Assembly (NCBI RefSeq): GCF_022662575.1
Contig: NZ_JALBFU010000003.1
Coordinates: 124,879 to 188,878, forward strand
DNA length: 64,000 bases
From: Luteimonas aquatica
Lineage (GTDB): Bacteria > Pseudomonadota > Gammaproteobacteria > Xanthomonadales > Xanthomonadaceae
Reading direction: 5' to 3'
Part shown: positions 8,489-19,457 of the stretch, one piece after another
Layout of the letters: the number at the start of each line of letters is the position of its first letter
Position numbering within the stretch: the stretch's first letter is position 1
Notes under the pieces: generated by a model
Told to the model about the DNA's origin: nothing
Database searches by the model: none
What the model saw: only the letters and a program-made list of their open reading frames with translations
Made by a program: the position numbers and the translations under genes

Positions 8489-9487
8489 ATGAGCGCTTCC
8501 GCACTCTCCCTCTCCTCCCTCGCCCCCGCGCGCTGGCGCCGGCCGCTGCCGGGCTTCGGCCTGAGCCTGGGCCTGGGCCTGGCCTGGCTCGGCGTGATCG
8601 TGATGCTGCCGCTGGCGGCGCTCGCGTTCCGCGCCGCCGGCCTCGGCACCGAGGGCTGGCTGCGCGCGATCCACGACGAGCGCGTGCAGGCGGCGTTGAA
8701 GCTGAGCTTCGGTACTGCCCTGGTCGCGGCGCTGCTGGCTTCGCTGGCCGGCACGCTGATCGCCTGGGTGCTGGTGCGCTATCGCTTCCCGGGACGGCGG
8801 CTGTTCGACGCCATCGTCGACCTGCCCTTCGCCCTGCCCACGGCCGTGGCCGGCATCGCGCTGACCGCGCTGTACGCGCCCAACGGCTGGGTGGGACGCT
8901 GGCTGCAACCGCTGCAGGACGGTTTCAACCGGCACTTCGGCGCGGCCCTGCAGTGGCTGGAGAACGGGCTCAATGCGCTGGTGCATCTGCTGCCCTGGGG
9001 CCTGGGCGCCTGGATCGGCGACTTCGACCTGTTTCCGGCCGACTTCCGCGTCGCCTACACGTCCACCGGGATAGTCATTGCCCTGGTCTTCATCGGCCTG
9101 CCGTTCGCGGTGCGCACGGCGCAGCCGGTGCTGGAGACGCTGGGACACGAGCAGGAGGAGGCCGCCGCCTCGCTCGGCGCCTCGCGCTTCACCACGCTGC
9201 GCCGGGTGATCCTGCCCGAACTGCTGCCCGCGCTGCTCACCGGCTTCTCGCTCGCCTTCGCGCGCGGGCTGGGCGAGTACGGCTCGGTGATCTTCATCGC
9301 CGGCAACAAGCCCTACCAGACGGAAATCGCGCCGCTGCTGATCACCATCCGCCTGGAGGAATACGACTACAACGGCGCCATCGCCATCGCCGCGCTGCTG
9401 CTGGCGGCCTCGTTCGTCTGCCTGCTGGCGATCAACGCCATCCCCAGCCTGTTCGCGCACGAGCGCAAGGGACGCCGCGATGGCTGA
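8489..9487 (+). CDS. cysU: sulfate ABC transporter permease CysU (CysT)
   Basis: A 332-residue inner-membrane permease subunit of the sulfate importer. About six membrane segments are visible, and the EAA loop that docks the ATPase reads EEAAASLGASRFTTLRRVILPEL. The protein is about 50 residues longer than the usual ~280 because an extra block lies between NGWVGRWLQPL and the next transmembrane helix (roughly residues 138-185, with repeated Trp and Leu). The gene overlaps cysW by eight bases, implying translational coupling. Confidence 0.94.
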   Translation: MSASALSLSSLAPARWRRPLPGFGLSLGLGLAWLGVIVMLPLAALAFRAAGLGTEGWLRAIHDERVQAALKLSFGTALVAALLASLAGTLIAWVLVRYRFPGRRLFDAIVDLPFALPTAVAGIALTALYAPNGWVGRWLQPLQDGFNRHFGAALQWLENGLNALVHLLPWGLGAWIGDFDLFPADFRVAYTSTGIVIALVFIGLPFAVRTAQPVLETLGHEQEEAAASLGASRFTTLRRVILPELLPALLTGFSLAFARGLGEYGSVIFIAGNKPYQTEIAPLLITIRLEEYDYNGAIAIAALLLAASFVCLLAINAIPSLFAHERKGRRDG

Positions 9488-10331
9488 ACGCGACCACCTG
9501 CAGGGGCCGGCCTGGATGCGCTGGACGCTGATCGGCCTGGCGGTGCTGATCATGGCGCTGCTGCTGGTGCTGCCGCTGGTGATGGTGCTGGCGGCCGCCT
9601 TCGCCAAGGGCATGGACGTCTGGTTCGCGGCGCTGCGCGAGCCGGACGCGGTCGCCGCGCTGAAGCTGACCCTGTTCACCGCCGCGATCGTCATCCCGCT
9701 CAATGCGGTGTTCGGCGTGTTCACCGCCTGGGCGGTGACGCGCTTCGAGTTCGCCGGCAAGCGCGTGCTGATGGCGCTGATCGACCTGCCCTTCGCGGTC
9801 TCGCCGGTGGTGGCCGGCCTGTGCCTGGTGCTGCTGTTCAGCACCAGCCACGGCTGGTTCGGCGACTGGCTCAACGCGCACGGCTACAAGATCCTGTTCG
9901 CGCGCCCCGGCATCGTGCTGGCGACGCTGTTCATCACCTTCCCGTTCGTGGTGCGCGAGCTCATCCCGCTGATGCAGCAGCAGGGCGGCGACGAGGAAAT
10001 CGCCGCGCGCTCGCTGGGCGCCGGCGCCTGGACCATGTTCTTCCGCGTCACCCTGCCCAACATCAAGTGGGGCCTGCTGTACGGCGTGCTGCTGTGCGGC
10101 GCGCGCGCGATGGGCGAGTTCGGCGCGGTCTCGGTGGTGTCCGGGCACATCCGCGGCCTCACCAACACGCTGCCGCTGCACATCGAGATCCTCTACAACG
10201 AGTTCAACGGCACCGCCGCGTTCGCGGTGGCCTCGCTGCTGGCCGGCCTGGCGCTGGTCACGCTGGTGCTGAAGTTCTGGCTGGAGGCGCGCCACGGCGA
10301 CGCCCTGGCGCAATCCCATCGTCGACATTGA
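9480..10331 (+). CDS. cysW: sulfate ABC transporter permease CysW
   Basis: A 283-residue partner permease to CysU. It has around six membrane helices and the EAA loop [20 protein letters not shown] before the conserved [30 protein letters not shown]-type region, characteristic of CysW. Its start lies inside the end of cysU (8-base overlap), and cysA follows within about 100 bases. It probably forms the membrane channel as a CysU/CysW heterodimer. Confidence 0.95.
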   Translation: MAERDHLQGPAWMRWTLIGLAVLIMALLLVLPLVMVLAAAFAKGMDVWFAALREPDAVAALKLTLFTAAIVIPLNAVFGVFTAWAVTRFEFAGKRVLMALIDLPFAVSPVVAGLCLVLLFSTSHGWFGDWLNAHGYKILFARPGIVLATLFITFPFVVRELIPLMQQQGGDEEIAARSLGAGAWTMFFRVTLPNIKWGLLYGVLLCGARAMGEFGAVSVVSGHIRGLTNTLPLHIEILYNEFNGTAAFAVASLLAGLALVTLVLKFWLEARHGDALAQSHRRH

Positions 10332-10432
10332 TCGCAGGCGTCCGCATGGCTCTGGTCAACCTCATTCCGCTCGAACCGCGATCCGAACCGCAGCCGGATG
10401 CGTCGCATGGCGCGATCGTTCATGATGCCCCC

Positions 10433-11521
<1,089 letters not shown>

Positions 11522-11535
11522 CCTGACCGACGCGC

Positions 11536-13068
11536 CTACGACCGGCCGTAGACGTCCTCGTAGCGGACGATGTCGTCCTCGCCGAGATAGCCGCCCGACT
11601 GCACCTCGATCACCTCCAGTATCTCCGTGCCGGGATTCTCCAGCCGGTGGCGCGCGCCCAGCGGGATGTAGGTGGACTGGTTCGGGTGCAGGTCGAAGAC
11701 GTCGTTGTCGCGGGTGATGCGCGCGGTGCCGCGCACCACGATCCAGTGCTCGGCGCGATGCCTGTGCGACTGCAGCGACAGCCGCGCGCCCGGCTTGACC
11801 TTGATGCGCTTGACCTGGAACCCGTCGTCGGCGTCGATGGAGTCGTAGCTGCCCCACGGACGCTGCACTTCGCGATGCAGCACCGCGTGGCTGCGCTGGT
11901 CGGCCTTGAGCCGGGCCACCACGTCCTTGACCTGCTGCACGCGGTCCTTGCGCGCCACCAGCACGGCATCGTCGGTCTCCACCACCACCAGGTCGTCGAC
12001 GCCGACCAGGGCCACCAGGCGCCGCGCGTAGGCATAGCTGTTGCGCGTGTCCACCGCGATCACGTCGCCGTGGTGGGCGTTGCCCTCGCCGTCCTGCTCG
12101 CTGACGTCCCATAGCGCCGACCAGGAGCCGACGTCGTTCCAGCCGATGTCCACCGGCAGCACCATGGCGTGATCGGTTTTCTCCATCACCGCGTAGTCGA
12201 TGGAATCCGACGGGCTGGCGGCGAAGGCGTCCTTGTCGAGGCGGATGAAATCGCCGTCGCGCTTGGCCGCCGCGAAAGCCTGCCGCACCGCGGCGAGGAT
12301 GTCCGGGCGGAAACGCTCCAGTTCGGCCAGGTAGCGCGAGGCGCGGAACAGGAACATGCCGCTGTTCCAGTAGTAGCCGCCGGCGTCGAGGTAGCCCTGC
12401 GCGGTGGCCGCGTCGGGCTTCTCGACGAAGCGCAGCACGCGGAGAATACCTTTTGACTCTGATGCTGCCGTCCCTGGCGAAACGGTGTCGGCGCCGGATG
12501 CTCCGGTCCGGCCATCCATGGCCGGGCGTTCGGAGACGCTGCGAGCGATGCTCGCAGAGCGCGTCTCCTCACCCTGGATGTAGCCGAAGCCGGTCTCGGG
12601 CGCCTGCGGCACGATGCCGAAGGTGATCAGCGCATCCGACCCCGGCGCGCCGGCGACGGCGGCGGCGGTCTCGACCGCGCGCCGGAACGCCGCGGCATCG
12701 CGCACCACGTGATCGGACGGCAGCACCAGCAGCAGCGGGTCCTCGCCCCCGGCCATCGCCTGCAGCGCGGCGGCGGCGATCGCCGGCGCGGTGTTGCGTC
12801 CGGCCGGCTCGAGCACGATGGCCGCCTGCTCCACCCCGACCAGGCGCAGCTGCTCGGCGGCGAGGAAGCGGTGCTCCTCGTTGGCCACCACGATCGGCGC
12901 GGCGGCGGCCAGCGGCGCGACGCGCTCCCAGGTGTCCTGCAGCATCGTCCGCTCGCCGACGAGGGCGAGGAACTGCTTGGGATAGGCCTCGCGCGAGAGC
13001 GGCCACAGCCGCGTGCCGGAGCCTCCCGAGAGCAGGACCGGTTGCACGCGTGGAATGGCTGGAGTCAT
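11536..13068 (-). CDS. manC: mannose-1-phosphate guanylyltransferase / mannose-6-phosphate isomerase
   Basis: A 510-residue bifunctional enzyme supplying GDP-mannose for exopolysaccharide or O-antigen (XanB/AlgA/ManC family). The N-terminal nucleotidyltransferase has GGSGTRLWPLSREAYPKQF, and FVEKPD binds the sugar phosphate. The C-terminal type II phosphomannose isomerase cupin has VQRPWGSYDSID and metal-site residues around LSLQSHRHRAEHWIVV. The protein is longer than the usual ~470 residues because 41 extra residues (EETRSASIAR to ASESKG) lie between GYIQG and ILRVLRFVEKPD; the DNA there (12448-12570) is a palindromic repeat element. ATG 13068 is preferred to 13089 because PAIPRVQPVLLSGG is the family N-terminus. 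Confidence 0.93.
   Translation of the reverse strand: MTPAIPRVQPVLLSGGSGTRLWPLSREAYPKQFLALVGERTMLQDTWERVAPLAAAAPIVVANEEHRFLAAEQLRLVGVEQAAIVLEPAGRNTAPAIAAAALQAMAGGEDPLLLVLPSDHVVRDAAAFRRAVETAAAVAGAPGSDALITFGIVPQAPETGFGYIQGEETRSASIARSVSERPAMDGRTGASGADTVSPGTAASESKGILRVLRFVEKPDAATAQGYLDAGGYYWNSGMFLFRASRYLAELERFRPDILAAVRQAFAAAKRDGDFIRLDKDAFAASPSDSIDYAVMEKTDHAMVLPVDIGWNDVGSWSALWDVSEQDGEGNAHHGDVIAVDTRNSYAYARRLVALVGVDDLVVVETDDAVLVARKDRVQQVKDVVARLKADQRSHAVLHREVQRPWGSYDSIDADDGFQVKRIKVKPGARLSLQSHRHRAEHWIVVRGTARITRDNDVFDLHPNQSTYIPLGARHRLENPGTEILEVIEVQSGGYLGEDDIVRYEDVYGRS
12448..12570 (-). repeat. palindromic repeat element inserted in frame in manC
   Basis: These 123 bases encode the 41 extra residues of ManC and consist of hairpin modules. 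GGAGACGC (12532-12539) pairs with GCGTCTCC (12561-12568) and encloses TGCGAGC-GAT-GCTCGCA (12540-12556). CCGGCCA-TCCA-TGGCCGG spans 12508-12525, CCGGA-TGC-TCCGG spans 12494-12506, and GCC-GTCCCT-GGC lies at 12467-12478. The length is a multiple of three with no stop codon, so the reading frame is kept. Read on the minus strand, the module order matches the intergenic copy at 48.7 kb. Confidence 0.8.
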
Positions 13069-13129
13069 TGCCGTCTCGCCCGATTGCATGGCGGGAGTTT
13101 ACCCTGTGCGCGCAAACCGGAGCCCGCCC

Positions 13130-14838
<1,709 letters not shown>

Positions 14839-14856
14839 GCGCGCGCGACACCCTGC

Positions 14857-15606
14857 CTATTCGGCCTTCGCCGCGTCCAGCGTCTGGCGCAGGAACGGCA
14901 CGGTGATGCGCCGCTGCGCGGCCAGCGAGGCGCGGTCGAGCGTATCGAGCAGCGCGGCCAGGCCGGCCAGGTCGCGCCCCACGCGCCTGAGCAGCCAGTC
15001 GATCGCCGCGTCCTCCAGCACCAGGCCGCGGCGCTGCGCGCGCAGGCGCAGCATCTCGCGGCGGCCCTCGTCGTCGAGCGCGGAGAGGTTGATGCGCGCG
15101 CATTGCGACAGCCGCGAGCGCAGGTCCGGCAGCACCAGGCCGAGCGCGTCCGGCGCCTGGCGCGCCGTGTACAGCACGGCCTTGCCGGCGTCGAAGGCGC
15201 GGTTGTGGAAATCGAACAGCGCGATCTCGTCGTCGCGCTCGCCCACGACCGCGTCCAGGCCGTCGAGGGCGATCAGGTCGTAGTCGTGCAGCGCCGCCAG
15301 CGCCTCGCGCAGGCGACCGGCGGCCGCGGCCAGCGGCACATAGGCGCTGCGTCGGTGCGCGGCGTCGGCCTCCGCGCAGGCGGCCAGCGCCAGATGGGTC
15401 TTGCCGGTCCCGGCGGCGCCGGCCAGGTAGAGCCAGTCGAGCACCGGCCGGTCGGGCGCACCGTCGCCGCCCTCGCCCGTGGCGATGGCCCGCAACTGCG
15501 CCAGCGCGCCCTGCGGCGCGGCCACGAAGGTGTCCAGGCGCTGGTCGGGCGGATAGCGCAGCGCCAGCGGCAACTGCCCGCCCTGTCCCGCGGCCGCTCC
15601 GGCCAT
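14857..15606 (-). CDS. hda: DnaA regulatory inactivator Hda
   Basis: A 249-residue AAA+ protein homologous to the central domain of DnaA. It has the short clamp-contacting N-terminus (GQLPLALRYPPD), Walker A LAGAAGTGKTHL, Walker B LIALDGLDAV and sensor-type LRSRLSQCARI. Hda with the beta clamp stimulates DnaA-ATP hydrolysis after initiation. The N-terminal QLPL motif is the clamp-binding segment known for this family. It lies 26 bases downstream of the AI-2E family permease, and this permease-hda arrangement is common in gammaproteobacteria. Confidence 0.92.
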   Translation of the reverse strand: MAGAAAGQGGQLPLALRYPPDQRLDTFVAAPQGALAQLRAIATGEGGDGAPDRPVLDWLYLAGAAGTGKTHLALAACAEADAAHRRSAYVPLAAAAGRLREALAALHDYDLIALDGLDAVVGERDDEIALFDFHNRAFDAGKAVLYTARQAPDALGLVLPDLRSRLSQCARINLSALDDEGRREMLRLRAQRRGLVLEDAAIDWLLRRVGRDLAGLAALLDTLDRASLAAQRRITVPFLRQTLDAAKAE

Positions 15607-15632
15607 GCCGCCCGCGCCTGCCCCCGGGCGGC

Positions 15633-16805
15633 TCACGCCTGGTCGCCGTCCTTGTCGTCGCGCGGCAGGATGATGCCGCTCTCGGCGGTGCCGCCGGCCT
15701 CCGGCATCACGATCGCCGGCGCGTCGCCGGCGTACAGGCGGCTGTGCGTGTAGCGCTCGTGCGCGTAGCGCAGCAGCACGTTGGCCACCGCCGCCACCGG
15801 CAGGGCCAGCAGCATGCCGAGGAAGCCGAACAGCTGGCCGCCGGCGAGCACGGCGAAGATCACCGCCACCGGATGCAGGCCGATGCGATCGCCCACCAGC
15901 TTCGGCGTCAGCCAATAGCTCTCGATCACCTGGCCGATGCCGAACACCGCCAGCACGCCGGCGACGTGCTTCCAGTCGCCGTACTGCACCAGCGCGGCGA
16001 TCACGCCGAACACCACGCCGCTGACCGGGCCCAGATAGGGCACGAAGGTCAGCAGCCCGGCGACGATGCCGATCAGCAGGCCGAGGTCCAGGCCCACGGC
16101 CCACAGGCCGAAGCCGTACATCGCGCCCAGGATCAGCATCACCGTGAACTGCCCGCGCAGGAAGCCGCCGAGCATGCTGCTGGACTCGGCCGCCAGCCGC
16201 GAGACGGTGGGCAGGTGCGCGCGCGGGATCAGCGACGCCACGCGTTCGATGAACACGTCCCAGTCGCGCAGGAAGAAGAACGTCAGCACCGGCACCAGCA
16301 CGATGTTGGCCATCCACGCGAACAGCGCGAACCCCGAGCGCGACAGGTAGCCGAGCGCGGTGGTGGCGATGCCGCCGGCGCGCTCCCAGTGGGTGCGCAG
16401 CTGTTCGATCAGGTATTCCGGATCGAGCCAGGTGGCGATCTCCAGCCCGGTGCGGTGCTCGACCCACGGCACCGCGGTGAAGATGAACCAGTCGCGATAG
16501 GTGGGCAGCGACTCCACCAGAGTGAGGATCTGCGCCTGGATGGTCGGCACCAGGATCACCAGGAGCAGCGCCAGGAGCAGCGCCATCAGCGTGAACACCA
16601 GGATCACGGCAGTGTTGCGCGAGCGGCCGCGGCGCTCGAGCCAGTCGACCAGCGGATCGCCGAGCCAGCCCAGCAGCGCGGCCACCACGAACGGCGTGAG
16701 CACCGGCCCCAGCAGCCAGACCAGCCAGCCGGCGGCCAGCGCCACCAGCGCCCGCTGCAGCCGCTTCAGGAACAGCGCGATATCGTCCAGCGCGTCGGGA
16801 GTCAT
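15633..16805 (-). CDS. AI-2E family transporter / PerM-like permease
   Basis: A 390-residue polytopic inner-membrane protein of the AI-2E exporter (UPF0118, PerM) family, with about eight hydrophobic segments. The N-terminus includes LVWLLGPVLTPFVVAALLGWLGDPLVD, and the conserved core has PYLGPVSGVVFGVIAAL. Family members export autoinducer-2 or ions, but the substrate cannot be told here. The C-terminus is hydrophilic (PRDDKDGDQA). It is placed between the DUF2066 gene (13 bases upstream) and hda (26 bases downstream), suggesting one transcript. Confidence 0.9.
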   Translation of the reverse strand: MTPDALDDIALFLKRLQRALVALAAGWLVWLLGPVLTPFVVAALLGWLGDPLVDWLERRGRSRNTAVILVFTLMALLLALLLVILVPTIQAQILTLVESLPTYRDWFIFTAVPWVEHRTGLEIATWLDPEYLIEQLRTHWERAGGIATTALGYLSRSGFALFAWMANIVLVPVLTFFFLRDWDVFIERVASLIPRAHLPTVSRLAAESSSMLGGFLRGQFTVMLILGAMYGFGLWAVGLDLGLLIGIVAGLLTFVPYLGPVSGVVFGVIAALVQYGDWKHVAGVLAVFGIGQVIESYWLTPKLVGDRIGLHPVAVIFAVLAGGQLFGFLGMLLALPVAAVANVLLRYAHERYTHSRLYAGDAPAIVMPEAGGTAESGIILPRDDKDGDQA

Positions 16806-16818
16806 GCGATCGGCCGCC

Positions 16819-17985
16819 TCAGCGCAGCGTGAAGACGACCGGCGCGACGACCGGACCGGTCGCCTCGTCCTGGCTGGTCACCTCGACCAGGGCGGTGCCG
16901 TCGGCCATGCGGCGGAAGCCGGCCAGTCCGGTGAGCAGGTCGAGGTCGACCTCCAGCTCCTCGGGCGTGGCGCGGATCGGCGTCATCCCGCGCACCACCG
17001 ACATGCCCTGCAATGTGCTGGACAGGCGGATGTAGTCGTCGGCGCTGCGCAGGCCGGTGAAGATCACCCGGTACTTGCCGGCCGGACCGGACGCGCCGCG
17101 CTTGGCGTACTTCTTCATCAGCGCGTCGGCGGCGCCGTCGGCGCCGGCCGCCATGGCCTGGCGCGCGTCGCCCTCGTTGTCGCTCCACTTCGACAGCACG
17201 CGGCCGTTGTCGACGAAGATCCAGTCCGAGGTCCAGCCGCCCTTGTCGCGGTAGAGCTTGCCGATCAGCTGCATCGGCGGGCTGTAGCGCGCCGACAGGC
17301 GCGCGATGGCGGCGCTGTCGCCGCGCCAGATCGCGCCCACGGCGGCCTGCTCGGCGGCGCTGCCCGACGGCAGGCCCAGGCGGTAGCCGCGCTCGATCGC
17401 GCGCTGCAGCACCGAGCGGGCGACGTTGTTCTGCGCCAGCGCCACCAAGCGCGGGCCGGTGCCGTCGTCGATGCCCAGCCACAGCACCGGCTTGGGCCGC
17501 GGCTCCGGCCAGATCGGCAGGCCCAGGGCCGAGGCGATGCCGTCGACATCGTCCTGCTTGAAGCGCACCACCAGCGTGGTGCGGTAGGTCGGGGTGCCGT
17601 TGGCGCTGGTGCCCTCGTCCTGGCGATAGTCGTAGGTGTCGACGAAATCCTTGGCGCGGCGCAGCTCCTTGCCCACGCCGGGGCGCGAGGGCGCGCCGCG
17701 GTCGCCGGACAGCTTGCTCAGCACCTGGGCCAGGGCGCGGGCGAAGGCGCCGTGGCGGGCGGCGTCGGTCTGGTCCTTCACCGGCACCTCGGCCTCGTAG
17801 ATGCCCTGGGCCGCGGCGCGGTCGCCTTCCACGCGCTGCGCCTGGGCGGTCCCGGCCAGGCACAGCAGGCCCAGCAGCAGGGAAAGTCCGCACAGGCAGG
17901 CGCGGGCTCTCGCGGAAGGAGCCGCACAGAACCGCCTGCCATGTCCCGCCCACCGCAATCCCAGACGCATCATTCGTCCTTCCAA
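16819..17985 (-). CDS. DUF2066 domain exported protein
   Basis: A 388-residue protein with an arginine-rich N-terminus and a signal sequence ending near residue 49 ([16 protein letters not shown] before QRVEGD). The rest matches the DUF2066 family usually found beside pur[28 protein letters not shown] near the start and [25 protein letters not shown]-type sequence later. Its function is unknown. A start at the sixth codon (17970) is equally possible. It is divergent from purM, with 116 bases between starts. Confidence 0.85.
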   Translation of the reverse strand: MEGRMMRLGLRWAGHGRRFCAAPSARARACLCGLSLLLGLLCLAGTAQAQRVEGDRAAAQGIYEAEVPVKDQTDAARHGAFARALAQVLSKLSGDRGAPSRPGVGKELRRAKDFVDTYDYRQDEGTSANGTPTYRTTLVVRFKQDDVDGIASALGLPIWPEPRPKPVLWLGIDDGTGPRLVALAQNNVARSVLQRAIERGYRLGLPSGSAAEQAAVGAIWRGDSAAIARLSARYSPPMQLIGKLYRDKGGWTSDWIFVDNGRVLSKWSDNEGDARQAMAAGADGAADALMKKYAKRGASGPAGKYRVIFTGLRSADDYIRLSSTLQGMSVVRGMTPIRATPEELEVDLDLLTGLAGFRRMADGTALVEVTSQDEATGPVVAPVVFTLR

Positions 17986-18058
17986 CCGAGAATTCGGACC
18001 GAATGGTAGCGCAGGCGCCTCGCCGGCCGCGATTTCGGCGCCTGCGATGGGGCGGCGC

Positions 18059-18067
18059 TGTTAAAAT
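18059..18067 (+). promoter_or_regulatory. purM: extended -10 promoter of purM
   Basis: TGTTAAAAT is a TG-extended -10 hexamer (TAAAAT at 18062-18067) in a very GC-rich context. It would start transcription near 18074, leaving a leader of about 28 bases before the GTG. The same TTAAAATGG string lies upstream of kdsD (33180). No -35 match is visible. Confidence 0.45.
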
Positions 18068-18101
18068 GGCCGCTGTTGACTCGCCCCCGGCCCGGCCACC
18101 C

Positions 18102-19190
18102 GTGACCACCCCTACCCCCCTCACCTACCGTGACGCGGGCGTCGACATCGACGCCGGCAACGAAGTCGTCGAACGCATCAAGCCGCTGGTCAGGCGCAGT
18201 TTCCGCCCGGAGGTGATGGGCGGCCTGGGCGGTTTCGGCGCCCTGTTCGACCTCTCCGGCAAGTACCGCGAGCCGGTGCTGGTCTCGGGCACCGACGGGG
18301 TGGGCACCAAGCTGAAGCTGGCCCAGCAGCTGAACCGCCACGACACCATCGGCATCGACCTGGTGGCCATGTGCGTCAACGACGTGCTGGTGCAGGGCGC
18401 CGAGCCGCTGTTCTTCCTGGACTACTTCGCCACCGGCAAGCTCGATGTCGACACCACCGTGGCGGTGGTCGGCGGCATCGCCCGCGGCTGCGAGGAGGCC
18501 GGCTGCGCGCTGATCGGCGGCGAGACCGCGGAGATGCCCGACATGTATCCGCCGGGCGAATACGACCTGGCCGGCTTCACGGTCGGCGCGGTGGAGAAGT
18601 CGCAACTGCTCGACGGCGGCCAGGTGCGCGCCGGCGACGTGCTGATCGGCATCGCCTCCAGCGGTCCGCATTCCAACGGCTATTCGCTGATCCGCCGCAT
18701 CTACGACCGCGCCGGGCGTCCGGCCGGGCTCGACCTCGGCGGCACGCCGCTGGTCGATGCGCTGATGGCGCCGACCGCGCTGTACGTGAAGCCGGTGCTC
18801 GCGCTGCTGCGCGGCGACAGCGGCGGCGATGCGAGTCCCTCGCAAAAGCCCGCACATCCCTGTGCGGATTCTCCGATACACGCCATGGCCCATATCACCG
18901 GCGGCGGCCTCACCGAGAACATCATCCGCGTGGTGCCGGAGGGACTCGGCCTGGACATCGCCGCCTCGGCCTGGACGCTGCCGCCGGTGTTCGACTGGCT
19001 GCAGCGCGAGGGCGCGGTGCCGTCCCAGGAGATGTGGCGCACCTTCAACTGCGGCATCGGTTTCGTGCTGATCGCCTCCGCCGACGGCGCCGCGGCGCTG
19101 GAAGGCGACCTCGACCGCCTGGGCCTGGCGCATTGGCGCATCGGCGAGGTGGTCGCGGCACGGGGCAAGGAGCGCGTGCGCATCGCCTGA
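18102..19190 (+). CDS. purM: phosphoribosylformylglycinamidine cyclo-ligase (AIR synthetase)
   Basis: A 362-residue purine biosynthesis enzyme making aminoimidazole ribonucleotide from FGAM and ATP. Family hallmarks are [19 protein letters not shown] at the N-terminus, [12 protein letters not shown], the nucleotide-binding [50 protein letters not shown] and [11 protein letters not shown]. The GTG at 18102 is preferred; an ATG at 18066 overlaps the predicted -10 box. About 18 residues more than normal ([20 protein letters not shown]) sit between LALL and [12 protein letters not shown], encoded by two palindromes (18830-18867). purN, usually adjacent, lies 3.5 kb downstream. Confidence 0.96.
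   Translation: MTTPTPLTYRDAGVDIDAGNEVVERIKPLVRRSFRPEVMGGLGGFGALFDLSGKYREPVLVSGTDGVGTKLKLAQQLNRHDTIGIDLVAMCVNDVLVQGAEPLFFLDYFATGKLDVDTTVAVVGGIARGCEEAGCALIGGETAEMPDMYPPGEYDLAGFTVGAVEKSQLLDGGQVRAGDVLIGIASSGPHSNGYSLIRRIYDRAGRPAGLDLGGTPLVDALMAPTALYVKPVLALLRGDSGGDASPSQKPAHPCADSPIHAMAHITGGGLTENIIRVVPEGLGLDIAASAWTLPPVFDWLQREGAVPSQEMWRTFNCGIGFVLIASADGAAALEGDLDRLGLAHWRIGEVVAARGKERVRIA
18830..18867. repeat. two palindromes in frame inside purM
   Basis: TGCGA-GTCCC-TCGCA (18830-18844) is followed after five bases by CCGCACA-TCCC-TGTGCGG (18850-18867). Both have a short loop reading TCCC, or GGGA on the other strand, like the modules in manC and at 48.7 kb. Together they encode the extra residues of PurM in a surface-type loop just before [10 protein letters not shown], and the frame remains open. 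Confidence 0.75.
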
Positions 19191-19457
19191 GGCGGCGGCA
19201 GGAGCACGCCCGACGCGGCATGCGTCCGACGGCCCGCCTCCCGGCCGGTGCATGCGCCGGCCGAAACGCCTCGTCCCCGAGCCAAGGCGACCCGGCCGAG
19301 CCGGCGCCCCCGTTCTCACCGGCTATCGCGACGCGAAATCTTCCCGCCGTGTCCCGGTTCCGTCCCCGCTCGCTCCTGTCCCCGACGGCGCGGTCTGGCT
19401 AGCGTCGCTATGCCCGGCGCGTCGCCGGAAGATTCCTCGGACAGGAAGGGGGTTCAC
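19191..19457. other. non-coding leader region after purM
   Basis: The 267 bases between purM and the secreted-protein gene hold one clear hairpin, CGGCCGG-TGCATGCG-CCGGCCG (19242-19263), which may end the purM transcript. A GCTAGCGTCG decamer at 19396-19405 could serve as a -10 region for the next gene. A strong GGAAGGGGG ribosome site begins near 19444. An open frame covers the region but has no coding character. Confidence 0.4.
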
